This document shows positions 14,154 through 21,428 of a stretch of 24,823 nucleotides of DNA, piece after piece. How positions within the stretch are numbered: the first letter of the stretch is position 1; each line of letters begins with the position of its first letter. The stretch comes from CAYORM01 sp964406375 (GTDB lineage: Bacteria; Pseudomonadota; Alphaproteobacteria; DSM-16000; Inquilinaceae). Position numbers and translations under genes: made by a program. The notes below the pieces were generated by a model that was given only the letters and a program-made list of their open reading frames with translations, ran no database searches and had not been told where the DNA came from. Location: NCBI GenBank assembly GCA_964406375.1, contig CAYORM010000041.1:1-24823 (forward strand), read 5' to 3'.

Positions 14154-15464
14154 TCAGAGGATGAACTTGGACAGATCGGTGTTCTTCGCCAGGCCGCCGA
14201 CGCGCTCGCGTACATAGTCGGCGTCGATCCGCACCGTCTCGCCGCCGCGGTCGGAGGCGGAGAAGCTGATCTCGTCGAGCAGGCGCTCCATCACCGTGTG
14301 CAGGCGCCGCGCGCCGATATTCTCGACCGACCGGTTGATCTCGGCCGCGAGATCGGCCAGCGCGTCGATCGCATCCTCGGTGAAGTCGAGCGTGACCTGC
14401 TCGGTCGCGAGCAGGGCCCGGTACTGCTTGATCAGGCTGTGCTCGGGCTCGGTGAGAATGCGCCGGAAATCCGCGCGGCTGAGCGGCTGCAGCTCCACCC
14501 TGATCGGCAAGCGCCCCTGCAGCTCCGGCAGGAGGTCCGACGGCTTGGCCACGTGGAACGCGCCTGAGGCGATGAACAGGATATGGTCGGTGCGCACTGT
14601 GCCGTGCTTGGTCGCGACCTGCGTCCCCTCGATCAGCGGCAGCAGGTCACGTTGCACGCCCTCGCGGCTGACATCGGCGCCGGCCCGGTCGGAGCGGGCC
14701 GAGATCTTGTCGATCTCGTCGAGGAAGACGATGCCGGCATTCTCGACGAGACGGATCGCCTCGCTGACCACCCGGTCCTGGTCGAGCAGCTTGTCCGATT
14801 CCTCGGCCAGCAGCACCGCATGGCTGTCGGCGACCGTCATGCGCCGCGCCTTGGTGCGGCCGCCGAACGCCTTGCTGAACATGTCGCCGAGATTGACCAT
14901 TCCGAGCTGCGAGCCGGGCATGCCCGGAATGTCGAAGGTCGGCAGCGGGTTCGAGGTGTCCTGGACCTGGACCTCGATCTCGCGGTCGTCGAGCTGCCCC
15001 TCGCGCAGCATCTTGCGGAACTTCTGGCGGGTGTCGTTGCTCGCGCTCGGGCCGCACAGGGCATCGAGGACCCGCTCCTCCGCGCGCAGCTCGGCCTTGG
15101 CGGCCACGTCGCCGCGCATGCGCTCGCGCGTCATGGTGATGCCGATCTCGACGAGATCGCGGATGATCTGCTCAACGTCGCGGCCGACATAGCCGACCTC
15201 GGTGAACTTCGTCGCCTCGACCTTGATGAAGGGCGCGCCGGCGAGCCTGGCGAGGCGGCGCGCAATCTCGGTCTTGCCGACGCCGGTCGGGCCGATCATC
15301 AGGATGTTCTTCGGCAACACCTCCTCGCGCAGCCCTTCCGGGAGCTGCTGGCGGCGCCAGCGGTTGCGCAGCGCGATCGCGACGGCACGCTTGGCCTCGT
15401 GCTGGCCGACGATGTAGCGGTCGAGCTCCGAGACGATCTCGCGCGGGCTGAAGGATGCAGTCAT
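14154..15464 (-). CDS. hslU: ATP-dependent protease ATPase subunit HslU (ClpY)
   Basis: The AAA+ unfoldase that feeds substrates into HslV. The 436-residue protein has Walker A GPTGVGKT (58-65), the pore loop GYVG (91-94), an I-domain insertion, Walker B VFLDE (246-250) and an arginine-finger/sensor-2 region. The C-terminus is DLSKFIL; this tail docks into HslV and activates it, so the interface is intact. The ATG at 15464 gives MTASFSPREIVSELDRYIVG, the usual N-terminus; an in-frame GTG at 15473 overlaps the hslV stop (GTGA) and is the alternative, adding three residues. Co-transcribed with hslV, probably from the heat-shock-like promoter upstream of it. Confidence 0.97.
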   Translation of the reverse strand: MTASFSPREIVSELDRYIVGQHEAKRAVAIALRNRWRRQQLPEGLREEVLPKNILMIGPTGVGKTEIARRLARLAGAPFIKVEATKFTEVGYVGRDVEQIIRDLVEIGITMTRERMRGDVAAKAELRAEERVLDALCGPSASNDTRQKFRKMLREGQLDDREIEVQVQDTSNPLPTFDIPGMPGSQLGMVNLGDMFSKAFGGRTKARRMTVADSHAVLLAEESDKLLDQDRVVSEAIRLVENAGIVFLDEIDKISARSDRAGADVSREGVQRDLLPLIEGTQVATKHGTVRTDHILFIASGAFHVAKPSDLLPELQGRLPIRVELQPLSRADFRRILTEPEHSLIKQYRALLATEQVTLDFTEDAIDALADLAAEINRSVENIGARRLHTVMERLLDEISFSASDRGGETVRIDADYVRERVGGLAKNTDLSKFIL

Positions 15465-15469
15465 CTCGG

Positions 15470-16042
15470 TCACTCGGACAGCGCTTCGATCGTGAGGTTA
15501 TGGTTGGTGTAGATGCAGATGTCGGCCGCGATCCGCATCGCGGTCCGTGCCACCGCCTCGGCGTCGAGCTCCGGCCGGTCGATCAGCGCCCGGGCGGCGG
15601 CGAGCGCCATCGGCCCGCCGGAGCCGATCGCGATCAGCCCGTCATCGGGTTCGAGCACGTCGCCATTGCCGGTCAGGATCAGCGACACCTCGCGATCGGC
15701 CACCGCCATCATCGCCTGGAGCTGCCGCAGATAGCGATCCGTCCGCCAGTCCTTGGCGAGCGCGACACAGGCGCGGGCGAGCTGACCCGGATGCTTCTCG
15801 AGCTTGCCCTCCAGCCGCTCGAACAAGGCGAGGGCGTCGGCCGTGGCGCCGGCGAAGCCGGCGATCACCTCGCCGCCGGCGAGCCGGCGCACCTTGCGCG
15901 CCGTGCCCTTCATCACCGTATTGCCGGCCGTCACCTGCCCGTCACCGGCGATCACCACCCGGCCGCCCTTGCGCACCGCGAGGATCGTCGTGCCGTGCCA
16001 CGCCACCGGGCCATGGCCGTCTGTCTTTTGCACTGTACTCAT
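15470..16042 (-). CDS. hslV: ATP-dependent protease catalytic subunit HslV (ClpQ)
   Basis: A proteasome-beta-like threonine peptidase that forms a double hexamer and degrades proteins unfolded by HslU. The 190-residue precursor has a 17-residue propeptide ending WHG, after which Thr18 (in GTTILAVRKGG) becomes the N-terminal nucleophile. GDGQVTAGNTVMKGTARKVRRL and IGSGGPMALAAARAL are family signatures. No Shine-Dalgarno-like purine run precedes the ATG at 16042 on this strand; the bases there are pyrimidine-rich. The length matches alphaproteobacterial HslV with propeptide. Confidence 0.97.
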   Translation of the reverse strand: MSTVQKTDGHGPVAWHGTTILAVRKGGRVVIAGDGQVTAGNTVMKGTARKVRRLAGGEVIAGFAGATADALALFERLEGKLEKHPGQLARACVALAKDWRTDRYLRQLQAMMAVADREVSLILTGNGDVLEPDDGLIAIGSGGPMALAAARALIDRPELDAEAVARTAMRIAADICIYTNHNLTIEALSE

Positions 16043-16083
16043 CCGGGAGAGATCGGGAGGAAGCTGATTGTCGGTTGCGCCCT

Positions 16084-16112
16084 AGATGAGGCGTTGAGCC
16101 GCCGTGATCAAG
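16084..16112 (-). promoter_or_regulatory. Candidate heat-shock (RpoH/sigma-32) promoter for hslVU
   Basis: Read on the minus strand: CTTGATC (16112-16106), a 14-base spacer, then CCTCATCT (16091-16084). Against the enterobacterial sigma-32 consensus CTTGAAA-N13-17-CCCCATNT this matches 5 of 7 and 7 of 8 positions. The expected transcript start would be roughly 35 bases before the hslV ATG. hslVU is a classical RpoH target in proteobacteria, which supports the reading. Transcript mapping is absent. Confidence 0.55.
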
Positions 16113-16227
16113 CGCGCAGCGGTGTTGCCGCCCGCTTCCGCCGCGGCGGGCCGGTCAGGGCGGTCGGCCCCGCATGCGCGACGAAGCCTCGTGGCGCGCC
16201 GCGCCGTGATCGGATAGACAGACCGCC

Positions 16228-16902
16228 ATGAGCCAGACCCGAAGCGATACCGCCCCACCAGCCGCGCAGAGCGGCCGCGGAACCGACACCAGCCCGGCCG
16301 GCACGCGCGCGGCGCAGGTCGAGCGCCGCACCAGGGAGACCCGCATCGTCGCGCGGGTCGCCATCGACGGGACGGGCCGTTCGGCGATCGCGACCGGGAT
16401 CGGCTTTCTCGACCACATGCTCGACCAGCTCGCCCGGCACGGCCTGTTCGATATCGAACTCGAGGCCGAGGGCGATCTCCATATCGATTTCCACCACACG
16501 ACCGAGGATGTCGGCATCGTGCTCGGGCAGGCCTTCGCCCGCGCCATGGGCGACCGCCGGGGGATCGTCCGCTATGGCGAGGCGCATGTGCCGATGGACG
16601 AGGCGCTGACGCGCGTCGCCCTCGACATCTCCGCCCGTCCCTATCTCGTCTGGCAGGTGCGGTTCACGCGCGACAAGGTCGGCGCGATGGACACCGAGCT
16701 GTTCCGCGAATGGTTCCACGCCTTCGCACAGAACGCCGGCATCACCCTGCATGTCGCCAACCTCTATGGCGAGAATGACCATCACATCGCCGAGAGCTGC
16801 TTCAAGGCGCTGGCACGCGCCCTCCGCGCGGCGCTGACGGTGGACCCGAGGCGTCCCGACGCGATACCGTCGACCAAGGGGACACTGGGCGGCAGCCTCT
16901 AG
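16228..16902 (+). CDS. hisB: Imidazoleglycerol-phosphate dehydratase HisB
   Basis: Removes water from imidazole-glycerol phosphate to give imidazole-acetol phosphate, step six of histidine synthesis; a cytoplasmic Mn-dependent enzyme. The 224-residue protein is the monofunctional type, without the HAD phosphatase half of the enterobacterial HisB. Metal-ligand regions are clear: FLDHMLDQLARHG (60-72), HHTTEDVG (89-96) and the second half ENDHHIAES near the C-terminus. The first 30 or so residues, before ERRTRETRI, are an unconserved Ser/Thr/Ala-rich extension with no in-frame alternative obvious near residue 31. It diverges from hslV over 185 bases and leads the his run. Confidence 0.96.
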   Translation: MSQTRSDTAPPAAQSGRGTDTSPAGTRAAQVERRTRETRIVARVAIDGTGRSAIATGIGFLDHMLDQLARHGLFDIELEAEGDLHIDFHHTTEDVGIVLGQAFARAMGDRRGIVRYGEAHVPMDEALTRVALDISARPYLVWQVRFTRDKVGAMDTELFREWFHAFAQNAGITLHVANLYGENDHHIAESCFKALARALRAALTVDPRRPDAIPSTKGTLGGSL

Positions 16903-16949
16903 CCCCCGTGACATCACGCTTCGGCGAACAGGCTCGGGACAGCGCTCTG

Positions 16950-17591
16950 ATGACCGTCACCGTCATCGACTACGGATCAGGCAATCTGCGATCGGTCGCC
17001 AAGGCGCTCGAACAGGCGGCTGCACAGGCCGGTCTGGCCGAGGCCATCGAGGTGACGGGTGACGCGGCCGCCGTCCGGCGGGCCGACCGCATCGTCCTGC
17101 CGGGGGTGGGCGCCTTCGGCGACTGCAAGCGCGGCCTCGAGGCACTGCCCGGGATGATCGAGGCGCTGGAGGAGCGCGTCCATATCGGCGATGTGCCGTT
17201 TCTCGGCATCTGCGTCGGCATGCAGCTCCTCGCGACCGTCGGTCACGAGCATGGCGACCATCTCGGCCTCGACTGGATCGGCGGCAGCGTCGTGCCGCTG
17301 GCACCCAATGAGCCGCAGCTCGTCGTCCCCCAGATGGGGTGGAACCGCCTGATCCTCGAGGATGAGGACCACCCCGTGCTCTCGGGGCTGCACGACGCCG
17401 AGATGTATTTCGCCCATTCCTACGTCTTCGTCCCCGCCGATCCTGCCGACAGCGTCGCCGAAGTCGAGTATGGCGGGCGCCATGTCGCGGCGATCGCCCG
17501 CGCCAACATCTTCGGGGTCCAGTTCCACCCGGAGAAGAGCCAGGAGGCGGGGCTGCGGCTGCTCTCGAACTTCCTGCGCTGGACACCGTGA
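16950..17591 (+). CDS. hisH: Imidazole glycerol phosphate synthase, glutaminase subunit HisH
   Basis: A class I glutamine amidotransferase that supplies ammonia to HisF. The 213-residue protein starts MTVTVIDYGSGNLRSV. The triad is Cys88 in LGICVGMQLL, with His193 and Glu195 in FGVQFHPEKSQ. The oxyanion-strand motif PGVGAFGDC (51-59) is present. The ATG at 16950 is chosen because the conserved N-terminus begins there; an earlier in-frame start at 16908 adds 14 unconserved residues. It lies 47 bases after hisB and 31 before hisA, the loosest spacing in the operon. Confidence 0.97.
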   Translation: MTVTVIDYGSGNLRSVAKALEQAAAQAGLAEAIEVTGDAAAVRRADRIVLPGVGAFGDCKRGLEALPGMIEALEERVHIGDVPFLGICVGMQLLATVGHEHGDHLGLDWIGGSVVPLAPNEPQLVVPQMGWNRLILEDEDHPVLSGLHDAEMYFAHSYVFVPADPADSVAEVEYGGRHVAAIARANIFGVQFHPEKSQEAGLRLLSNFLRWTP

Positions 17592-17622
17592 GTCACTTCC
17601 GCATCCGCCGAGGCCCTGCCGC

Positions 17623-18390
17623 ATGATCCTTTACCCGGCCATCGACCTGAAAGATGGAAGCTGCGTGCGGCTGGTACGCGGCGACCTGAACGTCGCGACC
17701 GTCTTCAACCAGGATCCGGCCGAGCAGGCCACGATCTTCGCCGCGCAGGGCTTTTCCTGGATCCATGTCGTCGACCTGAACGGCGCGGTCGCCGGCCGGC
17801 CGGTCAATGCCGATGCGATCGACGCCATCCTGGCCTCGACGCGACTGCCGGTGCAGCTCGGCGGCGGCATCCGCAACATGCATGCGATCGATTTCTGGCT
17901 GACGCGCGGCGTCGCCCGCATCGTGCTGGGCACGGTCGCGGTGCGCGATCCCGAGCTGGTGCGCGAGGCCTGCCGACGCTGGCCCGGCCGCATCGCCGTC
18001 GGGATCGATGCGCGCGAGGGCTATGTGGCGGTCGATGGCTGGGTCACGACGACCACGGTGAAGGCGCTCGATCTGGCGCTGCGCTTCGAGGATACCGGTG
18101 TCGCGGCCATCATCTACACCGACATCAACCGCGATGGCGCGATGGGCGGGCTGAATGTCGAGGCGACGGCCGATCTTGCCTTCGCGCTGACGACGCCGGT
18201 GATCGCATCGGGCGGTGTGTCCTCGCTGCAGGATCTCGAGGCGCTGAAGGCCGAGGAGGCAGCGGGCATCGAAGGGGTGATCTGCGGCCGCGCCCTCTAT
18301 GACGGCCGGATCGACCCCGCGGCGGCGCTCGCCTTGCTCTCGGCGCCGGCCGCCGAGGCGTCCTCCCCGCTCGCCGGGACCGCGCCATGA
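17623..18390 (+). CDS. hisA: ProFAR isomerase HisA
   Basis: Opens the ribose ring of ProFAR by an Amadori rearrangement to give PRFAR, the substrate of HisHF. A 255-residue (beta-alpha)8 barrel with the catalytic Asp8 (AIDLKDG) and Asp129 (VGIDAREG), and half-barrel phosphate sites LGGGIRN (about 79-85) and ASGGVSS. The start at 17623 is the first residue of the conserved MILYPAIDLK. Its TGA overlaps the ATG of hisF (ATGA), so the two are translationally coupled. The short C-terminal Pro/Ala-rich end is unconserved. Confidence 0.97.
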   Translation: MILYPAIDLKDGSCVRLVRGDLNVATVFNQDPAEQATIFAAQGFSWIHVVDLNGAVAGRPVNADAIDAILASTRLPVQLGGGIRNMHAIDFWLTRGVARIVLGTVAVRDPELVREACRRWPGRIAVGIDAREGYVAVDGWVTTTTVKALDLALRFEDTGVAAIIYTDINRDGAMGGLNVEATADLAFALTTPVIASGGVSSLQDLEALKAEEAAGIEGVICGRALYDGRIDPAAALALLSAPAAEASSPLAGTAP

Positions 18391-19181
18391 GCGACAGCCC
18401 GGCCATCGGCGCCGCCCGGATTCGCATCATCCCCTGTCTCGACGTCAAGGACGGGCGGGTCGTGAAGGGGGTGCGTTTCGTCGATCTCGTCGATGCCGGC
18501 GACCCCGTCGAACAGGCCCGGGCCTATGATGCGGCCGGCGCGGACGAGCTCGTCTTCCTCGACATCGCGGCGACGCATGAGAATCGCGGTGTCATGCTCG
18601 ACGTCGTCCGGCGGACGGCGGAGGCGATCTTCATGCCGCTGACCGTTGGTGGCGGTGTCCGCAGTGTCGCGGATTTCCACGACCTGCTGCATGCCGGTGC
18701 CGACAAGGTCTCCATCAACTCCTCGGCCGTCGCCCGGCCGGAACTGATCTCGGAGGCGGCGGAGAAGTTCGGCCGGCAATGCGTGGTCGTGGCGATCGAC
18801 GCCAAGCGGACCGGGCCGGGCCGCTGGGAGGTCTTCACCCATGGCGGCCGCAAGCCGACCGGGATCGATGCGATCGAATGGGCCGACCGCGTCGCGGCGC
18901 TGGGGGCGGGTGAACTGCTCGTCACCTCGATGGACCGTGACGGCACCGGCGAAGGCTTCGATCTCGAACTGATCGACGCGATCCGCAAGGTCACGATCGT
19001 GCCGATCATCGCCTCGGGCGGGGCCGGCACGCTGGATCATCTGGTGGCGGGCGCGCGCTACGGCGCAACCGGTCTTCTCGCCGCCTCGATCTTCCATTTC
19101 GGGACCTTCACCGTGGCTCAGGCGAAAGAGGCCCTGGCCGCAGCGGGCATCCCGGTCCGCCGCCGCTGGACCCGTCCATGA
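18387..19181 (+). CDS. hisF: Imidazole glycerol phosphate synthase, cyclase subunit HisF
   Basis: Joins HisH-derived ammonia to PRFAR and cleaves it to imidazole-glycerol phosphate and AICAR. A 264-residue (beta-alpha)8 barrel with catalytic Asp19 (IPCLDVKDG) and Asp138 (VAIDAKR), plus the phosphate-binding TVGGGVRS and ASGGAG loops. Residues 1-10 are a short extra leader before RIRIIPCLDV; the ATG at 18387 is kept because it overlaps the hisA stop. It ends with a 4-base overlap with hisE. HisA and HisF side by side reflect their shared half-barrel ancestry. Confidence 0.97.
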   Translation: MSDSPAIGAARIRIIPCLDVKDGRVVKGVRFVDLVDAGDPVEQARAYDAAGADELVFLDIAATHENRGVMLDVVRRTAEAIFMPLTVGGGVRSVADFHDLLHAGADKVSINSSAVARPELISEAAEKFGRQCVVVAIDAKRTGPGRWEVFTHGGRKPTGIDAIEWADRVAALGAGELLVTSMDRDGTGEGFDLELIDAIRKVTIVPIIASGGAGTLDHLVAGARYGATGLLAASIFHFGTFTVAQAKEALAAAGIPVRRRWTRP

Positions 19182-19564
19182 GCGGGGACGAGGCCGCGGC
19201 GGTCGATGCACGGGTGCTCGACCGGCTCTCCGCGACGATCGCCTCGCGGCGCGGCGCCGATCCCGAGACGAGCTGGACCGCGGCGCTGTTCGCCCGCGGC
19301 CGCGGCAAGATCGCCCAGAAGGTCGGTGAGGAGGCGGTCGAGACGGTGATCGAGGCGATGCGTGGCGACCCTGCGCGCCTCACCGCGGAAAGCGCCGATC
19401 TTCTCTATCACCTGCTGGTGCTCTGGGCCGATGCGGGCGTCGAGCCCCGCGCGGTCTGGGCCGCGCTCGCCGCCCGTGAAGGCAGGGGCGGCATTGAGGA
19501 GAAGCGTGCGCGGACGGCGGCCCCCGCCGCACGCCACCCGGAGGACACGTCCGATGGCCTATAA
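19178..19564 (+). CDS. hisE: Phosphoribosyl-ATP diphosphatase HisE
   Basis: Hydrolyses PR-ATP to PR-AMP, step two of the pathway. A 128-residue all-alpha NTP-pyrophosphohydrolase with the metal-binding KVGEEAVE (Glu51, Glu52, Glu55) and ESADLLYH (Glu71, Asp74) motifs. It is the stand-alone type, not fused to HisI; no hisI is in the window. The conserved part ends near residue 110 and the remaining tail, rich in Ala and Arg, is encoded largely where the gene approaches and overlaps hinT (11 bases). Confidence 0.95.
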   Translation: MSGDEAAAVDARVLDRLSATIASRRGADPETSWTAALFARGRGKIAQKVGEEAVETVIEAMRGDPARLTAESADLLYHLLVLWADAGVEPRAVWAALAAREGRGGIEEKRARTAAPAARHPEDTSDGL

Positions 19565-19922
19565 TCACGACAACGTCTTCGCCCGCATCCTGCGCGGCGA
19601 GATCCCCTGCAAGAAGGTCTATGAGGACGACCATGTCCTCGCCTTCCACGACATCGCGCCCCAGGCGCCGGTCCATGTGCTGGTGATCCCCAAGGGCGCC
19701 TACGTCTCGATGGCGGATTTCACCGCGCAGGCGAGCGACGCCGAGATCGCGGCGCTGTTCCGCGCGGTCGGGCGGATCGCGGCCGAGCTGGGGCTGGACG
19801 GGGACGGCTACCGGATCCTCGCCAATGCCGGACGGAACGCGCATCAGGAGGTGCCGCACCTCCACATCCATCTCTTCGGCGGCCGGGCGCTCGGCCCGAT
19901 GCTCACCCGCACCGAAGGCTGA
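19554..19922 (+). CDS. hinT: HIT-family nucleotide hydrolase (HinT)
   Basis: A purine nucleoside phosphoramidase of the histidine-triad family; it removes amines from nucleotide phosphoramidates. The 122-residue protein has the triad HLHIHL (His102, His104, His106, with His104 the nucleophile) and the typical N-terminus NVFARILRGEIPCKKVYEDD. It starts inside the end of hisE and is thus coupled to the his operon, a common alphaproteobacterial arrangement. Its gene ends 18 bases before the convergent mltB-like gene, a gap too short for a terminator. Confidence 0.94.
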   Translation: MAYNHDNVFARILRGEIPCKKVYEDDHVLAFHDIAPQAPVHVLVIPKGAYVSMADFTAQASDAEIAALFRAVGRIAAELGLDGDGYRILANAGRNAHQEVPHLHIHLFGGRALGPMLTRTEG

Positions 19923-19940
19923 GCGGCAGGACGCGGCGCG

Positions 19941-21206
19941 TCAGCCGCCGCGCAGCCTCTCGAGGAGGCGGAGGGTCGGGAACCCGTCCGGGATCTCGCC
20001 CAGCGCCCGCTGATAGGCCCGCAGCGCGGCGCGCGTGGTCGGGCCGATCAGCCCGTCGGGTTCGCCGGCATCGAAGCCGGAGGCGGTCAGCCGCGTTTGC
20101 AGCTCGATGACCTGACTGCGCGACAGCGGCTGTTCGTCCCGCGGCCAGGCGGCAAGGATCGGCCCGCCACCGGCCAGCCGGTCGGCGAGATGCCCGACGG
20201 CGAGCGCATAGCTGGTCGAGGCATTGTACCGCATGATCGTGCGGAAATTCGGCCCGACCAGGAAGGCAGGGCCACGTGCGCCGGCCGGAACGATCACGCT
20301 CGCCTCGGCAAAGCCGGGCAGGCTCGAGCCGCGCGCCGGGCGCACCCCCATCGCTGCCCAGGCCGAGGCGGGGCGGCGCTCCTGCAGATCGGCCAGGGAA
20401 TAGTCGAAACCCTGCGGCAGCGTCACCTCCACGCCCCAGGGCTGCCCCGTGACCCAACCCTTGTCGGAGAGATAGCGGGCGGTCGAGGCCATCACGTCCG
20501 GGATACTGCCCCAGATGTCGCGGCGCCCGTCGCCGTCGAAATCGACCGCATGGGCGAGGAAGCTGGAGGGGATGAACTGGGTGTGGCCCATGGCGCCCGC
20601 CCAGGAGCCGAGCATTCGGTCGCGCGGGATGTCGCCGGCCTGGAGGATGCGCAGCGCCGAGAACAGCTCGCCGCGCGCGAAATCGCGGCGCCGACCCTCA
20701 TAGGCCAGAGTCGACAGCGCATCGATCACCTCGAAGCTGCCGAAGTTCCGGCCGAAATTGCTCTCCAGCCCCCAGATGGCGACGATGATCTCCGGCGGCA
20801 CGCCGTAGCGCGCGGCCACCGCATCGGCCGTCTGCCGCCATTCGGCGAGGTTCCGCTGCCCGTCGGCGATCCGTTGGGCCGAGACCGCCGTGTCGAGATA
20901 GTCCCATATCGCCCGGGTGAATTCCGGCTGCTCGCGGTCGCGGGCGATCACATCGGGCTGGAAGGTCGCCGTATCGAACGCAGTCGCCAGCACCGATTCG
21001 GGAATGCCGCGCGCGGCCGCCTCGGCACGGAAGGCCGCGACGAAGGCGTGATAGCCGGCAATCTCCTCGGCCGGCGACAGCCCTTCGGTCACCGTCGGGA
21101 CGACCCCGCCGGGCATGGTGGGGGAGACCTGCCCGATCCCGGACGAGCATCCGGCGACGAAGGTCGCGCCGAGCGCCACGCTGGTCATCATCCGTGCGAA
21201 CCGCAT
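19941..21206 (-). CDS. MltB-family lytic murein transglycosylase lipoprotein with peptidoglycan-binding domain
   Basis: Cleaves the MurNAc-GlcNAc bond of peptidoglycan with 1,6-anhydro ring formation. The 421-residue precursor has a lipoprotein signal peptide ending VAGC (Cys20), so it is membrane-anchored in the periplasm. The SLT-like catalytic domain (about 45-345) carries Glu148 in IWGLESNFGRNFG and the MltB hallmark AMGHTQFIPSSFL followed by DFDGDGRRDIWGS. The last 60 residues are a PF01471-type peptidoglycan-binding domain (QVIELQTRLTASGFDAGEPDGLIGPTTRAAL). The start at 21206 is supported by a G-rich site (GAGGGGTGAGGGG) immediately upstream and by the signal peptide; an upstream in-frame start at 21254 adds 16 residues that would spoil it. 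Confidence 0.94.
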   Translation of the reverse strand: MRFARMMTSVALGATFVAGCSSGIGQVSPTMPGGVVPTVTEGLSPAEEIAGYHAFVAAFRAEAAARGIPESVLATAFDTATFQPDVIARDREQPEFTRAIWDYLDTAVSAQRIADGQRNLAEWRQTADAVAARYGVPPEIIVAIWGLESNFGRNFGSFEVIDALSTLAYEGRRRDFARGELFSALRILQAGDIPRDRMLGSWAGAMGHTQFIPSSFLAHAVDFDGDGRRDIWGSIPDVMASTARYLSDKGWVTGQPWGVEVTLPQGFDYSLADLQERRPASAWAAMGVRPARGSSLPGFAEASVIVPAGARGPAFLVGPNFRTIMRYNASTSYALAVGHLADRLAGGGPILAAWPRDEQPLSRSQVIELQTRLTASGFDAGEPDGLIGPTTRAALRAYQRALGEIPDGFPTLRLLERLRGG

Positions 21207-21238
21207 CCCCTCACCCCTCGACCTCCGGCAGAGCGGGC

Positions 21239-21275
21239 AGAGTTGCGCCGGCAATTTGGCGGTTCAAGGGCGCAA
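21239..21275 (-). promoter_or_regulatory. Candidate promoter with overlapping dyad upstream of the mltB-like gene
   Basis: On the minus strand TTGAAC (21267-21262) is followed after 17 bases by AACTCT (21244-21239), a weak sigma-70-like pair 32 bases before the ATG. A perfect 7-base inverted repeat, TTGCGCC (21243-21249) and GGCGCAA (21269-21275), brackets it, so a dimeric repressor could cover the promoter. Both readings are inference. Confidence 0.3.
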
Positions 21276-21315
21276 TCGACGATGGCCGCTCCGACGGTCG
21301 ATCAGGGCGGAGCCC

Positions 21316-21358
21316 AAAAAAGAGTTCGGCCGCCGATGCGGGGACAATCGGCGGCCGA
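21316..21358 (-). terminator. Intrinsic terminator for the creD-like gene
   Basis: A perfect 12-base stem, TCGGCCGCCGAT (21326-21337) and ATCGGCGGCCGA (21347-21358), with a 9-base loop, followed on the minus strand by ACTC and six T residues (A-run at 21316-21321 on the plus strand). It lies 71 bases downstream of the creD-like stop and separates that gene from the mltB-like gene. This is the clearest terminator in the window. Confidence 0.85.
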
Positions 21359-21428
21359 GTCCAGGGATCTGGACCGGACGACACCACGAGGGGGGAACGG
21401 GTGCGGTGTCGCCACTCTGGTGATCCGA

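Noticed and set aside
14583..15512. 309-codon plus-strand frame opposite hslU
   Set aside because: The complement of HslU codons; no domain and no ribosome site.
16108..16917. 269-codon minus-strand frame opposite hisB, reaching into the hslV-hisB gap
   Set aside because: It is antisense to hisB, overlaps the candidate hslVU promoter and has no motif.
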